Assembly: GCF_040807025.1 (NCBI RefSeq)
Contig: NC_090952.1
Span: 17,667,068 to 17,731,067 of the forward strand
Reading direction: 5' to 3'
DNA: 64,000 bases
DNA from: Struthio camelus
Taxonomy: Eukaryota > Chordata > Aves > Struthioniformes > Struthionidae
Part shown: positions 1 to 21,412 of the stretch, piece by piece
Numbering within the stretch: position 1 is the stretch's first letter
Layout: each line of letters starts with the position of its first letter
Made by a program: the position numbers and the translations under genes
Notes under the pieces: model-generated
Databases searched by the model: none
What the model was told of the DNA's origin: nothing
The model's input: the letters and a program-made list of their open reading frames with translations, nothing else

Positions 1-7790
<7,790 letters not shown>

Positions 7791-10700
7791 TTAACAAATG
7801 AAATAAAATCAGAGCCAAGTCAGTAGCAGGCAACTCAAACCAAAGGAAAAAAAAAAAACATAACACAGTATCTTAAAAGTTACTCTTTGTATGTAGTAAA
7901 TAATTGTCCAACAAGAAGCTCTTAGACTTTAATGAGATACTAAGTAATATTTAAGACTCTTACAGATAGGGAAAAAAATAATTTAAAACGATTAAAATAG
8001 TCTTTATTAATCTAGAACCTGAAAAGCAGTCTAGAAAACATGAAGCAGGTCTTAAATATGTACAACCATAGTTTCATGATCTCTTTAAGCCAAAAAAGGC
8101 AACACCACCATCAACATAAAAAGATTTATCCCTTTTTCTTTGGCCATTTCTGCCCTCCCTCCCCTGTGAAGCAGCTGGTTGGTTTGCAGCAGGTCCGTGA
8201 TGTCAATTCCATTTTTAACACTTACTATTTTGATGGATTAAAAAGAAAAAAAAATCACTTTCTGAACGGGTAAAACAGAAAACATTGCAATAGTATGTAC
8301 TACTGATCCTCCACATTGATATCTGTATCATGGAATTAATCTCAGGAGCAAAAGGGGAGAAGAACTGCATCAGTTCCAGGGACGTGCATTCCACAGCCCA
8401 GACAGGTCTAGACGTAAAAGTCAGTTCATGTTCTTTGTAGGAAAAACGTTAAATATCAGAAAGTGGCTGCTCTCAACCAACTTTTGAAGTCCACCATTGA
8501 TGACATCACAACTTTTCAGCTCTTTAATATCTCATAAGGTGTTCTGATCACCCTGTTTCAGAGGCAGTACCTGCAGCGTACGTTAATTGGTTACTTATAC
8601 CAGTTTAGGAAGCCAGAAGTCCTAACACGCAACACCAAGACTTCAAAATCAGTAGGTTCAATTTAGAAATCGTATCTTATATTTAGAATATTACATCCTC
8701 TGGCAACGTGAAATCATTTTACAATCTCTGAACAGACAGATTCACTACTGAACTAAAGGTACTTCTAGCATTAAAAGCCACTACCAGTATCATTTATTTG
8801 AGGCAAGATGCATATGTTGCATTCTACTCAAAAAGTAGATGTAATTTTTGATAAGAACAGTGACATACATTAAATACGACTAGGACAAAGAGCTCAACTA
8901 ACTTTTGGATGAAGAGCACCTAAATGAGTAATTATTATGAGTGGTAAAGACCTATGCCTTGTATTTTATTTGAAATGCCTCTGATAAAGACTTGACTTAA
9001 AGCTGAGTTCTTTAAAGTAAGAACTCAAAAAACAGGTTATTATGAACAAAGAGACAATCACACTCCCGACAAGGAGAAAATACATAACTGTACCACACGC
9101 TTCAGGACTGTCACAAGATCCTGGATGCACACAGCCTTATTTATGTGAAAGCAGCTCTACATTCAGCTGTCCTCCAAAAGCGTTCGCATGAATGTTGCAT
9201 TTCTCTGCATCTATCAACTACCTGGTTTAACAGAACCTACAATTAATATTTTATTTGTAGCTCCTGAAAGAGAAAAACATTTTCTTCTCCTCATTTGGGC
9301 ACAGAGAATATTACTCTAGAAAATGAATTGAGAAGCTTGTTTCTCCTTTCTTATTGACAAAAGCCACTGAGAAAACGTTGTAAAACATCACCAGTGCTGC
9401 CTGGCTGACCAGGACTGGAGTTATAGCTACTAGGACATAACTGATTGCTCTAGCTCGATCCAATTGATACTACGTTGGAGGTCTGTTCTTCCATTAACCT
9501 TGGATGAAATTGTTCCCTGAATTAGCTTCCTCACTCTTGAAAGCTGGCATCAATTTTCTTCACCAATCCTTTGCTTCTAAGGTACTGTGGCCCCCTGAGT
9601 ACCCAATGGCAACAGAACGGGAAAGTGTAAGAAAGGTGATGCCCATGCATTTTAGCTTTTGGAGAGGGTCTCAGAACAACTTGATGGAGCAAGACACCTT
9701 TTAGTTTTATGTGACACACAGTCTCAGTAAACTAAAGAAGTAAGACTGCACCTTGGGCACCAGTTTCTGAATTCTGTTCTCCAACAGAAATAAAATCACA
9801 CAGAAAATAGGTAGCTTTGTCAAACGCAAATTGCTCCAAAATGTGATCTGGATTGCATGATGGATAGATACTTTGTGTGTCTTTTCCAGGAAAAGAAGGC
9901 TTTAGTGAACAGCTCATTATGAAATAGTTATAGACAGTCCCCTTCTACCCAAGAAGAACATAATTAAGTAACTTTAATACCTCTCTAAGGATGTTTTTTA
10001 GAGATGAATACTATGCATCTACAGTACAAGAAGCTCAACTATGTCCTACAGGAGGCTCACAGAACTGTGCAAATAGGTCCTGTTCAGATTATTCAATCAC
10101 AGATAAAGATATTCCCTTTACCTATTGTTCGTATTTGGAAACGGTTTACTATTCTGAACTTTAGCATTTCATAGACATTTGTTTGAAAACTTTAAATTGA
10201 ATTACATTTAATCTTTGAAATGCTGTTACGACCCAAGAATAGGGCAGAGCAGATTCTAAAATTTCTCGTTCCCAGTTTGGTTTGAAGATAATGATTTATT
10301 GCAGCATTCATCAATTGCAGGATAAAAGTTATGCCCATAATATTGATTCTGAAGTTGCACTTATGTCTAATGAGTAAAGAAAACTGGATATCTCTTAGCT
10401 GTTTCTCTCAAGAAAGATTACTCTAAAATTTCTTGCCACTCATCCGTCTCTGGGAACGAAGTCAGCTTGTGTTTTTGCTAGCTTAAGGGATGAAAGACTT
10501 ATTGAGTGTTATAACCTGTGCCACTCACGATGTTTAATCTTTTTGAACAGCTAGCTGAATATCCTTCCAACAGTTTGGATCAAAGAACAGCAAGACCTAA
10601 ACTAGAATCTATATTTCCTTTTAGACTACCAAAAAACCCCAAGACTGAACTGCAATGGAAATCATTAACCAAATTATTGAGTCATCACGAGACCTGCCCT

Positions 10701-13325
10701 CTCGCATAATATAATTAACAGTAACCAGTATTTTCGTACTAAGTTGTTAGGCATATCAGTTAATGTGAAGTACTGCATGCATTTCAATTTACTGTATCCA
10801 AAATGAAAGGGCTACTGCAAAAGGATACTTTCTAAGGCTCAAAATCTAGACAATTTTTAGTTTCCCCTGGCATAAGTAGGAAACGAGGAATCTGAATAGA
10901 GACTGCATGATCCAAACACAAGAAAGCAGTTAACAGATTCAGACTTTAGTATTTTATATGTAAACATCTGGCAGCATAAAAGGGACTCATGTAGAGGAAT
11001 AGAAAGTCCACATAATTATTTTTATTATCATTTTAAAATATTGACTCAGAAGTTCTTGATATTTAAGGCAAATTCAATATACGAATAACAGTGCCTATTA
11101 CCAAGACTTTTAAGCCATTTTCATATTGGTTCAAGAAGAGTGCTGACTGCATACTTGCCCCCTTCTAGGTTTGGACTTCCAGTATCCTATTGGAAGTATA
11201 CTGAAAAAAAAATGGCATGCAGATTAAATTGTAACAAGCTAGCCCTGATAAGAGGAATAAGTGTTAAATGGCTCTCTTCAGCATACATTAACTGAAGTAG
11301 TTCCATCAATTTTTCTGCGTCTCCAGCTATCTGCATGAAGCACTGAAAACTGCTGCAAGAGATTCTAGGGCTGTATCAGAAAGTTGCAGCACCAGAATGA
11401 AGTGATCCAGCAAGTGGATAGTATAAACACTAGGTTCATCACAAGCTTATGATGAAGAACAGAGTCCACTTCTGATCGCACTAGTTTTTGCTGCCGTTTG
11501 TTTAAGCATTATATCTAGTATAGTTTTCTTGGATCTATGAGAGGCAGATTAATCTCAAAAGCTATTACAGATGTGGCCACTGCAAGCTGACCTTGAAGTC
11601 TGTCTGGTTGTTTCCAACAAGCTCCAATCAGGATAAGCTCCATTTACATGCATCTCCTCTATGAAACAAAATCAGCTGTAGCTTTAATTTCATGAATGAT
11701 GTCTTTTATAAGTAAATATGCAAGAAATACAAGTAATAGCAATGTGTTCTACAGTTATCAAAATATGAATTTAACTTTTAGCTTCAACTCACCAAAATGA
11801 AAATTGCAGATAACTGCTAAACTAGAAAGCTCTTCTCTTGAGCTTTACAAAGCTTTTAAAATCAGTTGGCTTTTTAAATAAAATACCTATAATTCGGTTC
11901 TGTGTAATCCAGAATTAATTTCCAGACTTACATATTGTGTCTCTCCCAATTAGCAGCCATACATAACACTATAATGTTGCACTGCCTCTTGGAGTGACTT
12001 TAAATGGATACACTAACTGCCCCAAGCAGTTTATACACTAAACAGCTGCATATGCGTGGAAACGTCTCAGTTCCCGAATTTCTCATCGAAAGCTATTTTC
12101 CAGTCATCTAGCTGATATGCTTTTACTGAACTACATGAGCTTTTTGTTGAAAAAGGTTTAAATGTTTAATTTGCTTTGCTATATCTAATATATTATCAAA
12201 AAGCCACTTGTGATTTATTTAAAATGTTGAAGGGAAATATATTCAGAATGCTAGGACAGAGACAATTTCCAAACAGCAATCTTGTTGAGTCAGACAGTTG
12301 ACCAACTGCAATAAATTTTGCTTGTATCTGAACTTCAAAGAAGAGAACAGCAGCTGGTTCTGGAGAAGCTCACTAGATAATCCTCATGGAACTTTTCTGC
12401 TGTATGTAGAACCTAAATGGCATTTTATAATTTATTGGCAAACAGTATAAATACTTATTGTGTATAAATTTAAGATAAAGCTAGCTAATTAAAGTTAATA
12501 AGAGGTTGAATTAGTTTTATTGTATGTCCATACTGCAGAATAATATCAGAAAATCTTTCTGCATTACAAAATATGGTAGTGCAATAGAGAAGACAGCGCA
12601 TTGAGAAGAATAAGCGCTTGTAACTGGCCAAGGAAGGAACCACAAGTAAGTTTCTTCTCCTATATGAGTAATTTCATATACCTATCTGTGTACTAGCAGA
12701 GGAACATCATAACAAAACAGAACAAAAAAAAAAAAAAGGAACCTCATAGTTGGTGCAAATACAGCTTACGTAGCAAAGAGACCAAGTAGACACCTTCCAA
12801 ATAAAAATTCAAGTACCTAATTTGTTACTAACATCATGCTTAAGCAAGACAGTGTTCTTTGAGGAGGGAGGGAAAAAAAACACTACAGGAGAATGTGCAT
12901 TCTCAATTTGGCTACAAATCATAACAGCACAGAAAAAGTAAAAAGATACGAGAAAAATGAACACACCTGAGATGTAAATAACAGCATGAATAGGACACAA
13001 TTTTAGCTATATTAAAAATTTATGTAAAAATTGCATCACTGCATGAGTCACATATTGTCCTTCTGTGGCAAAGGTGTATTGTACCTAAACATTTTGCTTG
13101 CGGTATGTCCAAGAACCCGAATCAAGGCAACAGATTAAAATGACTACCTGCTTTTGGCAGACTACTTTTTGAACTACAGGTAAAAGCAGATTACTTTAAG
13201 GTGAGAAATTCTCTTTACTTCAAAGGGGCAGCAGCTTTATTTTCCACAGCTAGAGGCCTACCCTCCAGTAGAAGGATAATTTAATACATTTACACTTGGA
13301 GGACAGTATATTAAAAAAAAAGAAA

Positions 13326-13348
13326 GGGGCGGGGTGGGGGGGGGAGGG
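13326..13348 (+). other. G-quadruplex-capable tract in CHM intron 1
   Basis: Plus-strand G4-C-G4-T-G9-A-G3 arrangement meets the four-G-run rule with very short loops. It lies on the non-transcribed-sequence complement of CHM, so the CHM RNA would carry the C-rich version. Confidence 0.8.
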
Positions 13349-14922
13349 AAAGGAAAAAAAACCTGTGTGTCAGTGTTCTTTTTGTTTGTCTGATGCTTCC
13401 ATGGACAGATAATGACTTATTTGTAAAGGACGATGATAATGGGGGTCTATTGCCTACTTACAAACATTAACATTACAAGTCAGTGCCACCGTTATTAGTC
13501 TGCAATGACTACTGAGATCAAAAAAAACTTCTTTAGTAGGCTTTCTATCTAGCTTTTCTTCTACCAGTCTAAATAGCCGCTGATGTAAAATGGAGACTGC
13601 AAGCTTATACAAAGTAGCGTAATCAAAATTTCAACACAGATGTATTATGAAGTACTAGAAAAAATTTTAGGCATATCCTAAAAATATCCTGCAGTAATAA
13701 AAACATTAAGAGTTATTCATTTTGCAAAATTATTTTTTAAATCAGAATCTCCAACTTTCAGCTTCATAATTCACATCTATTATATTTAGGTTAGCTTTTC
13801 CTGATACATTTTTAAAATTGTATTAGTATTTAGAATTTTCCTAACACTATGCTTATATAAGATAAACATAGAGTACTTACACCACTCCCAGCATATCGAA
13901 CAATAAATAATAGATTCCCCTGACAGGACTTTGATGACCTGGCAAAGCCCGAGTGCTTTCAGCCAAAATCATATGAAACCATAAATCACTCTTTATTTTA
14001 TAGAATATTTCAAAATGGATTCCTGCTTTCTACCTTGAAAGTCATTTCATGTGTTATTTATAACCAGTGAAGACCAGAATGGAAGGAAAATTGCATAGAA
14101 CTAGAAAATTTACTGTGACTGCTTTTATAAAGAATAACTCCTTTTAGAAAAAAATTAGAGTTACTGGCAGACAAACTTGTGAATACAGTCACCTTTTAAA
14201 GAGTAATATCCTTTATTTCACAGCTTCACCATAAGCTAATAAAGGCCTCGTGTAGTTTAAGTAGCATTAAAACTGAATATAAACCAAACAGCTAAAGAAA
14301 TACAAAGGTAAGGGTAACCCCGCATCCTTACCCACACCACTAAAAATAAGTATGTACAGCCAAGTTACAAATCTTTGCACTTACAATGATTTCTGACATA
14401 AATTCAGCATTGCTGAATGTTTTGCCTAAGAATTTTCCTACATGATAATTGTCCAAAGATAAAAACCCTGCCATTGACTCTAAGAGCCTAGATCTGAACT
14501 GACATTCTCTCAAAAAATAAATGCATTTTTATCTTGGGATAAATACTTACCAAAGAACTCATAATGTTCTCTCCCTAAACATGTACTAGCATTTTAATAC
14601 CTACACTTATTTAAAAAGTCGACCCCACAAAAGCTTATCAATAATGAACTCACTTAAATAAATACGAATATTGCCCACTTAAGCAAGCATTTACAACATC
14701 AGCCCTCCAAAACTAGCTACTACTCACTGACAGATAAATGGAATTTATTGAATATCATTTTCCAAAGATCAGACATTCCACAACAGCAAAATTGCTTTGT
14801 GGATTAATGATATTGTACACCATCTACTTTGTGAGAGAAATATCCAATGAGGCCATTTGTGTTTGGTTAGTGGGTAACTTAACCATAGTACTATATTCAA
14901 AAGCAGGGGTATGAGAGCCTTT

Positions 14923-14944
14923 GGGGGGTGGGGGAGGGGTGGGG
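14923..14944 (+). other. Second G-quadruplex-capable tract in CHM intron 1
   Basis: Plus-strand G6-T-G5-A-G4-T-G4 satisfies the four-G-run rule with one-base loops. Confidence 0.8.
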
Positions 14945-17900
14945 AGAACATGAGAAAAAAAAGCATGACTTAAATGTTATAACATAAAATAATAGAACCA
15001 AAGAATAATGTTGAAATAGTTTTTTTAATTCTCATATTTTATTTTCACTGGAAATTTAAGATATGGCCATCAGTTTTATATCATATGATAACCTAGTTTT
15101 CTTAAAAATTATGGATATATCTTCCACAACATTAATGAAAACTTTGTTACTGGACCATAAAGCCATTAAATAGGACCAGTGTTTTTGTACTGTACAACCA
15201 GCTTCCTATAAAATTGCCTTCACAAGACAATGTTTAATCTGGGATAAGAAAAAATACTTTCCTCAATAAAGGAATTTACTTTTACCATGGAAATATCAAG
15301 CTACTAGTTTAACACAGAATGTTAAATGCAGCACTGATGACTAAAATTTCACATGAGGTTCCATTCTCATTAAGCTCACTACAGGGAAACAGTTAAATGA
15401 GCCTGAAATAAGAAAAAAATCAGATCTAATGTTACCTCTCAATCTAATCACTAAAATTAACAGATGCACAAATTATAAAACCAAAAAATGCCATACATGC
15501 AGAAGAGAAAGCAATTACTACTACACATTTAAAAAGATCCTTAACACAAACAACCCAGTTATTCCAAAGTCTGTATTTATGACAACTAAACATCTATAGG
15601 TACACTGCCTATAACATCAGAAAATAGATACTTAAAGACAAAGCTAAAATATTTCTTTGAAAGTCATTTCCCAGAAGACAGGATGGACAAAAGTTCTACT
15701 TTGCGGTAACATTTTATTCTAGGTACATTTACACAGATAAAAAATATTCAATCAACAGTATTAGTCATCATTTATGTATGCCCTTGGCAAAAAGTGGTTG
15801 CACAGAAAAGATAGAATTTCTGCATTTTTAGCAATCATTTTGAAGATCTTCAAATTAAATCTACTAGCAGAACTCTATGAAGTGAGCTAACAACTCAAAA
15901 ATGCAGTCTAATACAAATCCATACCACCATGACCAAATGGCAATGTATCAGAGACAGAACTTAGCTCAGAGAAATCCTTCCTGCCTCCACCCTCCCCCCC
16001 CCAACACACACACATCAAACCTCTAGTATTACAAGCGCATTCCAAAGCAGGGAAGGTCATATTTGATGGCTGGCACGTGACCAACTCTAACTGAAATGGA
16101 CAGTTTAGCCAAAAAGTGCTTTTGTTGTTGAGCTTATTGTTATCAGGTGAATATTTGTAAGAGCGTGGCTAGGAGTGCACAAACTCTTCCATTTGTGGCT
16201 TCCTACCACCAGTCACTTCTTTTTCTCAATGAACAGCCAGGTACCTAACACAGGTATCATACATCCAGCAAGTACAACATAACGGGCAACATGAAAGATA
16301 TGCATATGAAAGCAGGCTGCCACTGCCAAAACAATTCAGCTGGCCTGCATTTTACTCTTGTGATGTCCTTGAGCAAAGGACTGCCAGAGCAGGCTCCATT
16401 ACATTCTGTCTTCAACAACAATTACAGAATTGCCAAAAGAAAGTTTTGGCAGGACAGATAGGTTTTACTCCTTCACAAGAACCATGAAAACATGAACTCT
16501 GTGTTAGATGGTTGTAGTCAGCTCTATTAAAGATATACTACCTTCACTAGCTTCCTTAGTAGCTAGAAATGCTACTCTTACTATTACTAGCTATTGTTTT
16601 CACCTTTTAGTTTCCTTAGCAGGTAGAGTAGCTAAATAGGCTGAGACTGATAGTGATTTTATGAAGCTTTCAGTATCATTTTATTCACCACTGTGTACAT
16701 AAACATGATTTTCTCTTTGCAGTAAAGACTGAATTACCCTCATAAATCACAAAAGATACGCAAACGTTTTAACATTTTGCCCTATTGGTTTGATATTTCA
16801 GCCTTTCATTGTCTCCCATTCTTCTCATACGCTCAAACACTCACAGGTCCAAACGCACATGAAAACAACGGGTTCTTTACCAGGGCTTCCATTGTGTACA
16901 ATAGGGCTAAGAACACAGAAGGGATCTCTTAATTTGCTCAAGAACCTTAATTTTGCATTTTTAATTACATTTAAAGTCAACAATGGGGACAATATGCTTT
17001 TATAATTTCTCACAAATCTCAGAATTAAATTAGAGCAATTATATCAACACTGTAAGACGACTGCTTCTTCCTAGTAAACATTTAATATAGCAATTAGACT
17101 AAGAAACTCATTTATTCCATTCCAAACCACTTTAAAAAAAGAATCTTAAATCTGAAGGGCACACCTTAATCTGACAAAGTAATGAACTCAAAGAGAGTTC
17201 CTGATTTCCCATAGAAAACAAAAACATTTAGAAGAGTCTTGCTTTTGTGCTCAGAATACCACACTGAGGAGGCCTTCAGAGGTCTCCATAAAGGCCTGCA
17301 AGATTTGACTGTAAACTTGGGATCCACAAATAGTAACATGTTTACTACTGATCATGTTAGAGACTAGAGCTCAGTGCTGAATTTGAGGCTTTTCAGGAGC
17401 AGGGGGGGAAACACCTATCAAGAGTCATTTAGACTCGGCCACTATCACCCTGGGTTCTGCAAAACAGAAATACATTTCAACATCAGATTACATAATCACG
17501 ATACAGAAGCAGCAAATACTTTATTTCTGAAGGAATACAAGTCTGTCTTGTAGTGACAGCGTTGTGGTGTGTGTTTCAGTGAGAGATTTAAGATCTCCAT
17601 TATTACTCACTTGATAGGAAACAGGATGAACTTGTACAGGACGTATGAAGCATGGGCAGTTTCTGGAAGTTCACAGTCAAGTCTCTGATATCCCAAATCC
17701 TTCAAACATATTTTCTCAAATACTCAGTAATATACTTTAAAGGGAAGACTCAAAGAGTTTTGGATGATCATTTGTACACAAGCACAGAGGTTAGGAAAAA
17801 AACTTTCAGATGAGAGCTTCATTCTTATATCACAGGAAATATAGTAGAAAAAAAATCCACATATACTGCATACAGTGAAACAACACTGACTTAGCTCTTC

Positions 17901-18309
17901 AGAGCTATTTTCAATACAGAAGAGTAATCTTTTAACTCAACAAGGTAGGAGATATTTCAGAAAAAAAGGTTCCCAAAGGCAGCAGGGTCAGACAAGGCTT
18001 TATTAAATACCAAAAGAGCACTTGATCTTAGGGGCAGGAAGTGCGTGTGCCCGACTCCCGGCTCACAGCCCCACGGTACACGGACACCCACGTCCTGGCA
18101 AAGGCCCGACGCCACACGCCCATCCCCGCCACCTCTCCGCCCGAGCAACTCCCGACGTCTGAGGCCTAACGGCAACCCTGCAGCAGGCTGCCGGCTCCCC
18201 GGAGACTGGCACAGCGCTGCCTACACAGCAGCCCCAGGCTGCTCGCCAGCAGCCCTAGGCGCCCGCCGCCGCCGCCCGCGCCATCCCCGCCCGCTCCGCC
18301 GCCGCGTAC

Positions 18310-18358
18310 CGGTCCCTATCACCACCACGTCAAACTCCGAGGGCAGGTTGTCCGCCAT
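18310..18358 (-). CDS. CHM: CHM (Rab escort protein 1) coding exon 1
   Basis: First coding exon of REP1, the cytosolic escort that binds newly made Rab GTPases and presents them to Rab geranylgeranyl transferase. Read on the minus strand from ATG at 18,358, it encodes MADNLPSEFDVVVIGT plus one base of the next codon. This differs from the human REP1 start (MADTLPSEFDVIVIGT) at two positions. The exon is 49 nt, which I recall as the human exon 1 coding length (c.1-49), and ends at a GT donor at 18,309-18,308 (GTACGC). The DVVVIGTG stretch is the conserved N-terminal nucleotide-fold-like motif shared by the REP and Rab-GDI families. The ATG lies inside an AAGATGGCGG motif in a CpG island. A longer GC-driven ORF runs through it in the same frame, but the donor and homology define the true exon. 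Loss of this gene in humans causes choroideremia. Confidence 0.95.
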
Positions 18359-18362
18359 CTTG
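18353..18362 (-). promoter_or_regulatory. YY1-like site overlapping the CHM start codon
   Basis: The start-codon context on the minus strand reads CCAAGATGGCGGAC, containing the AAGATGGCGG YY1 core. YY1 sites of this orientation commonly sit just downstream of the transcription start and overlap the translation start in housekeeping genes, so the start site may lie within a few tens of bases upstream. Confidence 0.6.
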
Positions 18363-18446
18363 GGAGCGGCGCTGTCAGGCGGCTCCCGCCGGCGGAAACG
18401 GGGGGCGCGGCGGACAGGGGCTTCCCGCGGCGGCGCGGAGGGGCGG

Positions 18447-18460
18447 CTGGGAGCTGTAGT
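18447..18460 (-). promoter_or_regulatory. ZNF143/THAP11-like site upstream of CHM
   Basis: Minus-strand ACTACAGCTCCCAG matches the well-known ACTACAnnTCCCAG core bound by ZNF143 (Staf) and associated THAP11/HCF1 in mammalian CpG promoters. It is about 90 bp upstream of the CHM start codon. Motif match only; occupancy not shown. Confidence 0.65.
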
Positions 18461-21361
18461 CCCGGCGGCGAGGCGGCCGCCCACCCCCAGGGCCCCGCCG
18501 CGGCCTCGCCTTGCTCGTGAGCTTTATACGTAACCCTACTGCAGCCGTAACCCGCGCGTTTGGTGTCCCGTTCATGTGCTGACTTCGCTGAGGTACTTGG
18601 GGACCAAATCTTCCGTAACTCAGAATCACTTTTGACATCAGTTAGATTGCCAACGTTACCCTCTCTTAGTAACTAAAAATGGAGTAAAAAATCACCTGTA
18701 TTCTCTGCCTACTCTTTGACCAATTGTTTAGCACTTAGTTCCTACCAACTTCTTTTCGCTTTATTCCCTACCATTTATCATATCCTGATATCTTAGTTTA
18801 CATCTTTATAACTCTTTGGCGGTTTCCAAAATTAAGTGGAAATGTCCATATGAAAAAAGATTTTTTTTAGGGTGAAAGTAAGATTTTGTGGATCGCTTCC
18901 TTAAAAGATACCAGATTTCTTCAGTAACTGTTATTCTTTGCAACCTTTTCTGCCTATTGTCTCGTACGCCGTAAGTTTAAGACTAAATTACGACTTCTTT
19001 GTTCAGTACAACTTACGCTTTGCAGTATTAGGGGGAAAATCAATAAAGTATTTCCCTTATTATTTTATTGATGACAACATTTTTATAAAGTCTTCTTACT
19101 CACCATGTTGAAGATTGATTTTAAAAGAAAGTGTATTAGTTCATCGATTTTTAGTCATTAATTTCATGTCTCTCCTTTTTTATTAACAGATGAATTATAC
19201 CTTGGACTGTACTTTCTTCTCGGTGGCACTTAAATCCTGTCTATTTTCCTCAACTCTTTAATTAACATTAACTCTTTCTTTACGTTCCTCTCGAGCCTTA
19301 GCTCACGCTTCGGTCCCATTTTGCTCTTCCTTCATCTTACAAAGAAGTGAAGGGGGGATCGGAGGAGCCCCCGCGCCGGAGCAGCCCCTCCTGTACGGCC
19401 GGGCTGCCTGGAAGAGTGGCAGAATTAGAAAGACATGTTTGAAAAAGCCACATGTAGAGACAGCAGCGTAAGCAAAATAATCTAGCACAGAGTAGCTGTG
19501 TCAGCATGAAGTACGCTCCGGAAATTTCTAGAAGGTTTTGCTTTTTATATTGCATTTAATGACTTGAATGGGTTTAAACTAATCTCTTAATATTGTTCAT
19601 TGTGTATGATTATATTAAAGTCTTAACACCTTAAATCAATAATAACAGTAAACCAGCCAGCAGCCTGTTAACACCTTATTACAAGCTCCTTGTTCACATA
19701 GCAAAAGAATGGTGAAAATAGTATAAAGCAACTAATGGAAACCAGAGACCACCTTAGCCCTTTGGTACTGCCAGACCCGCCAGAAGAGAGCACAGCACAG
19801 AAAACAAACTCCTACCAGGAAATGTCAGACAACATAAGAATACAAAATACATATACGTAAAGCTCAGTACCTGGTTAACAGGCTAATAAACACGTAACAG
19901 AAAAAAAACTAATAGCTTTGGGTTCATAAGTAAAAGCAGTAAAGATCAAATCTTATGTTCCTTTCACACTTTCAACTGTCCTACAGGAATTTTAAAACCT
20001 TTTCCATTCTGCAGCTTCTGTACTCCAGTTCTGCTACGGAGACTGTCACTTCTATCTTTTTAACGTGCCACAACAAATAATTCCCCTCCAGAATTCTCAC
20101 GGTGCTGATCACCCTGACCTACATGAGTTGAGGAGCAAAGTATCACTATATTGCGTAGATCTTTTTGTCTCGGAACAGACAAATTCTCCCCTCACATCCT
20201 TCCTTGCTGAGAGGGGGCATATTCATGAAAATATTATTTCATTGTGAAAACCTTTTTTATTGTTTAGTATAATTCTAGGAGTGCACTAGAACAGAGCTAT
20301 TTCACTGTCAATGTCTTACTGTTTCTCAAGTGCTTAAGTATTTATCCCACCACAAAATGCTGTTGTTTGGTTCTGTGAGTTCCTGTTAGCTTCATTCATA
20401 AGATGCAATCAGTGCAGTCCTATTTCATGATGACAGTCATTATCCACTGGACCAGAAATTCTTCTTAGCACTATTTATTTGACAAAAATGATTATTCAGG
20501 ATCTTTAACTGCTAGGTTTGTCAACCCCATCCAATGCAAAAATGTTTCCCTCCACTTCACAGTTTTAACATCAGCAAAGGTTAAAGCAAAATACATAAGT
20601 ATGAATAATTTTTATGAGAATTTCATGGACCCTGAGAAAATGTCTTACCATGTTTTTCTCTTTAGCTATTTAATTGCAATGTCATAGTAACAGAAAGCAG
20701 CATACCCAATTCTGCATGGATGAATAAGCACATTCAATAAAGAAGATTTAACAGAGTAAATCAAACACTGGATTAAACATTTTCTGCATAACAGACCACA
20801 AAATGGGCATTCATTTTACCAATAGATCCTCTACATTAGAAACAAATAGAAACACACACCGACATAATTAAACTGCATATTCTGAGGCCTGATTGCAGAA
20901 TTTCCCTATATTTTATTAAACTAGGTCTCATCAATTAGAGTTCCTAAAATGCATTCAAGAATGCACACTGACAAGACTAAATGTAATTTTTTATCCATTT
21001 ATATTAAAAAATTTGTTTTTCTTTGTTTAATGAAATAACTCATAATCCTATATCTACCATTTGAGCAAAGCATTTATTAATAATAGTTCAGAAAGACACA
21101 AGAAAATATCTGTTTAGGATTCCCCATTAGCAGTCTTCAAATAGTCCTTCTGTAAGCAACTTTTCCTGTCTTTTTTTCAGGCAAAACATGTATCTTACCA
21201 AAACTTGTTTTTTTGCTTCATAACTTTTATTTGAGATTTTCATTTATTCACAGAATTAGCAGACTTTTTCTTTTAAATTTGTATAGTTAATATCCAACTT
21301 TATCTAAATACTTTCAGAAATATAGCAATCTCAGCAAAACTCCATAAAGCATGTAAGTGTT

Positions 21362-21412
21362 TTTATTTCCACAGGTAGAAACACTGAAGCTCAAGGCCAT
21401 AGAGAAAGTCGA
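21362..21412. repeat. MIR-like SINE fossil (low confidence)
   Basis: The segment CACAGGTAGAAACACTGAAG followed by CTCAAGG resembles the common MIR-family stretch around TTTTACAGATGGGGAAACTGAGGC. It is short and diverged; family assignment is from memory of consensus features. Confidence 0.35.

Larger units (their letters stand above)
18030..18560 (-). promoter_or_regulatory. CHM: CHM CpG-island promoter
   Basis: Abruptly GC- and CpG-rich block in AT-rich surroundings, covering CHM exon 1 and its upstream flank. On the minus strand, upstream of the ATG, an ACTACAGCTCCCAG sequence (18,447-18,460) fits the ZNF143/THAP11 site. A GC box (GGGGCGG on the plus strand, 18,440-18,446) abuts it, and AAGATGGCGG at the start codon fits a YY1 site. 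No TATA box is seen. This arrangement is typical of housekeeping promoters with short 5' UTRs, and the transcription start probably lies between about 18,365 and 18,470 (inferred). Island edges are judged by eye. Confidence 0.8.

Noticed and set aside
18045-18533. 162-codon plus-strand open frame across the CHM promoter
   Set aside because: CpG-island shadow opposite CHM exon 1, with Arg/Pro/Ala-rich content and no recognisable domain.
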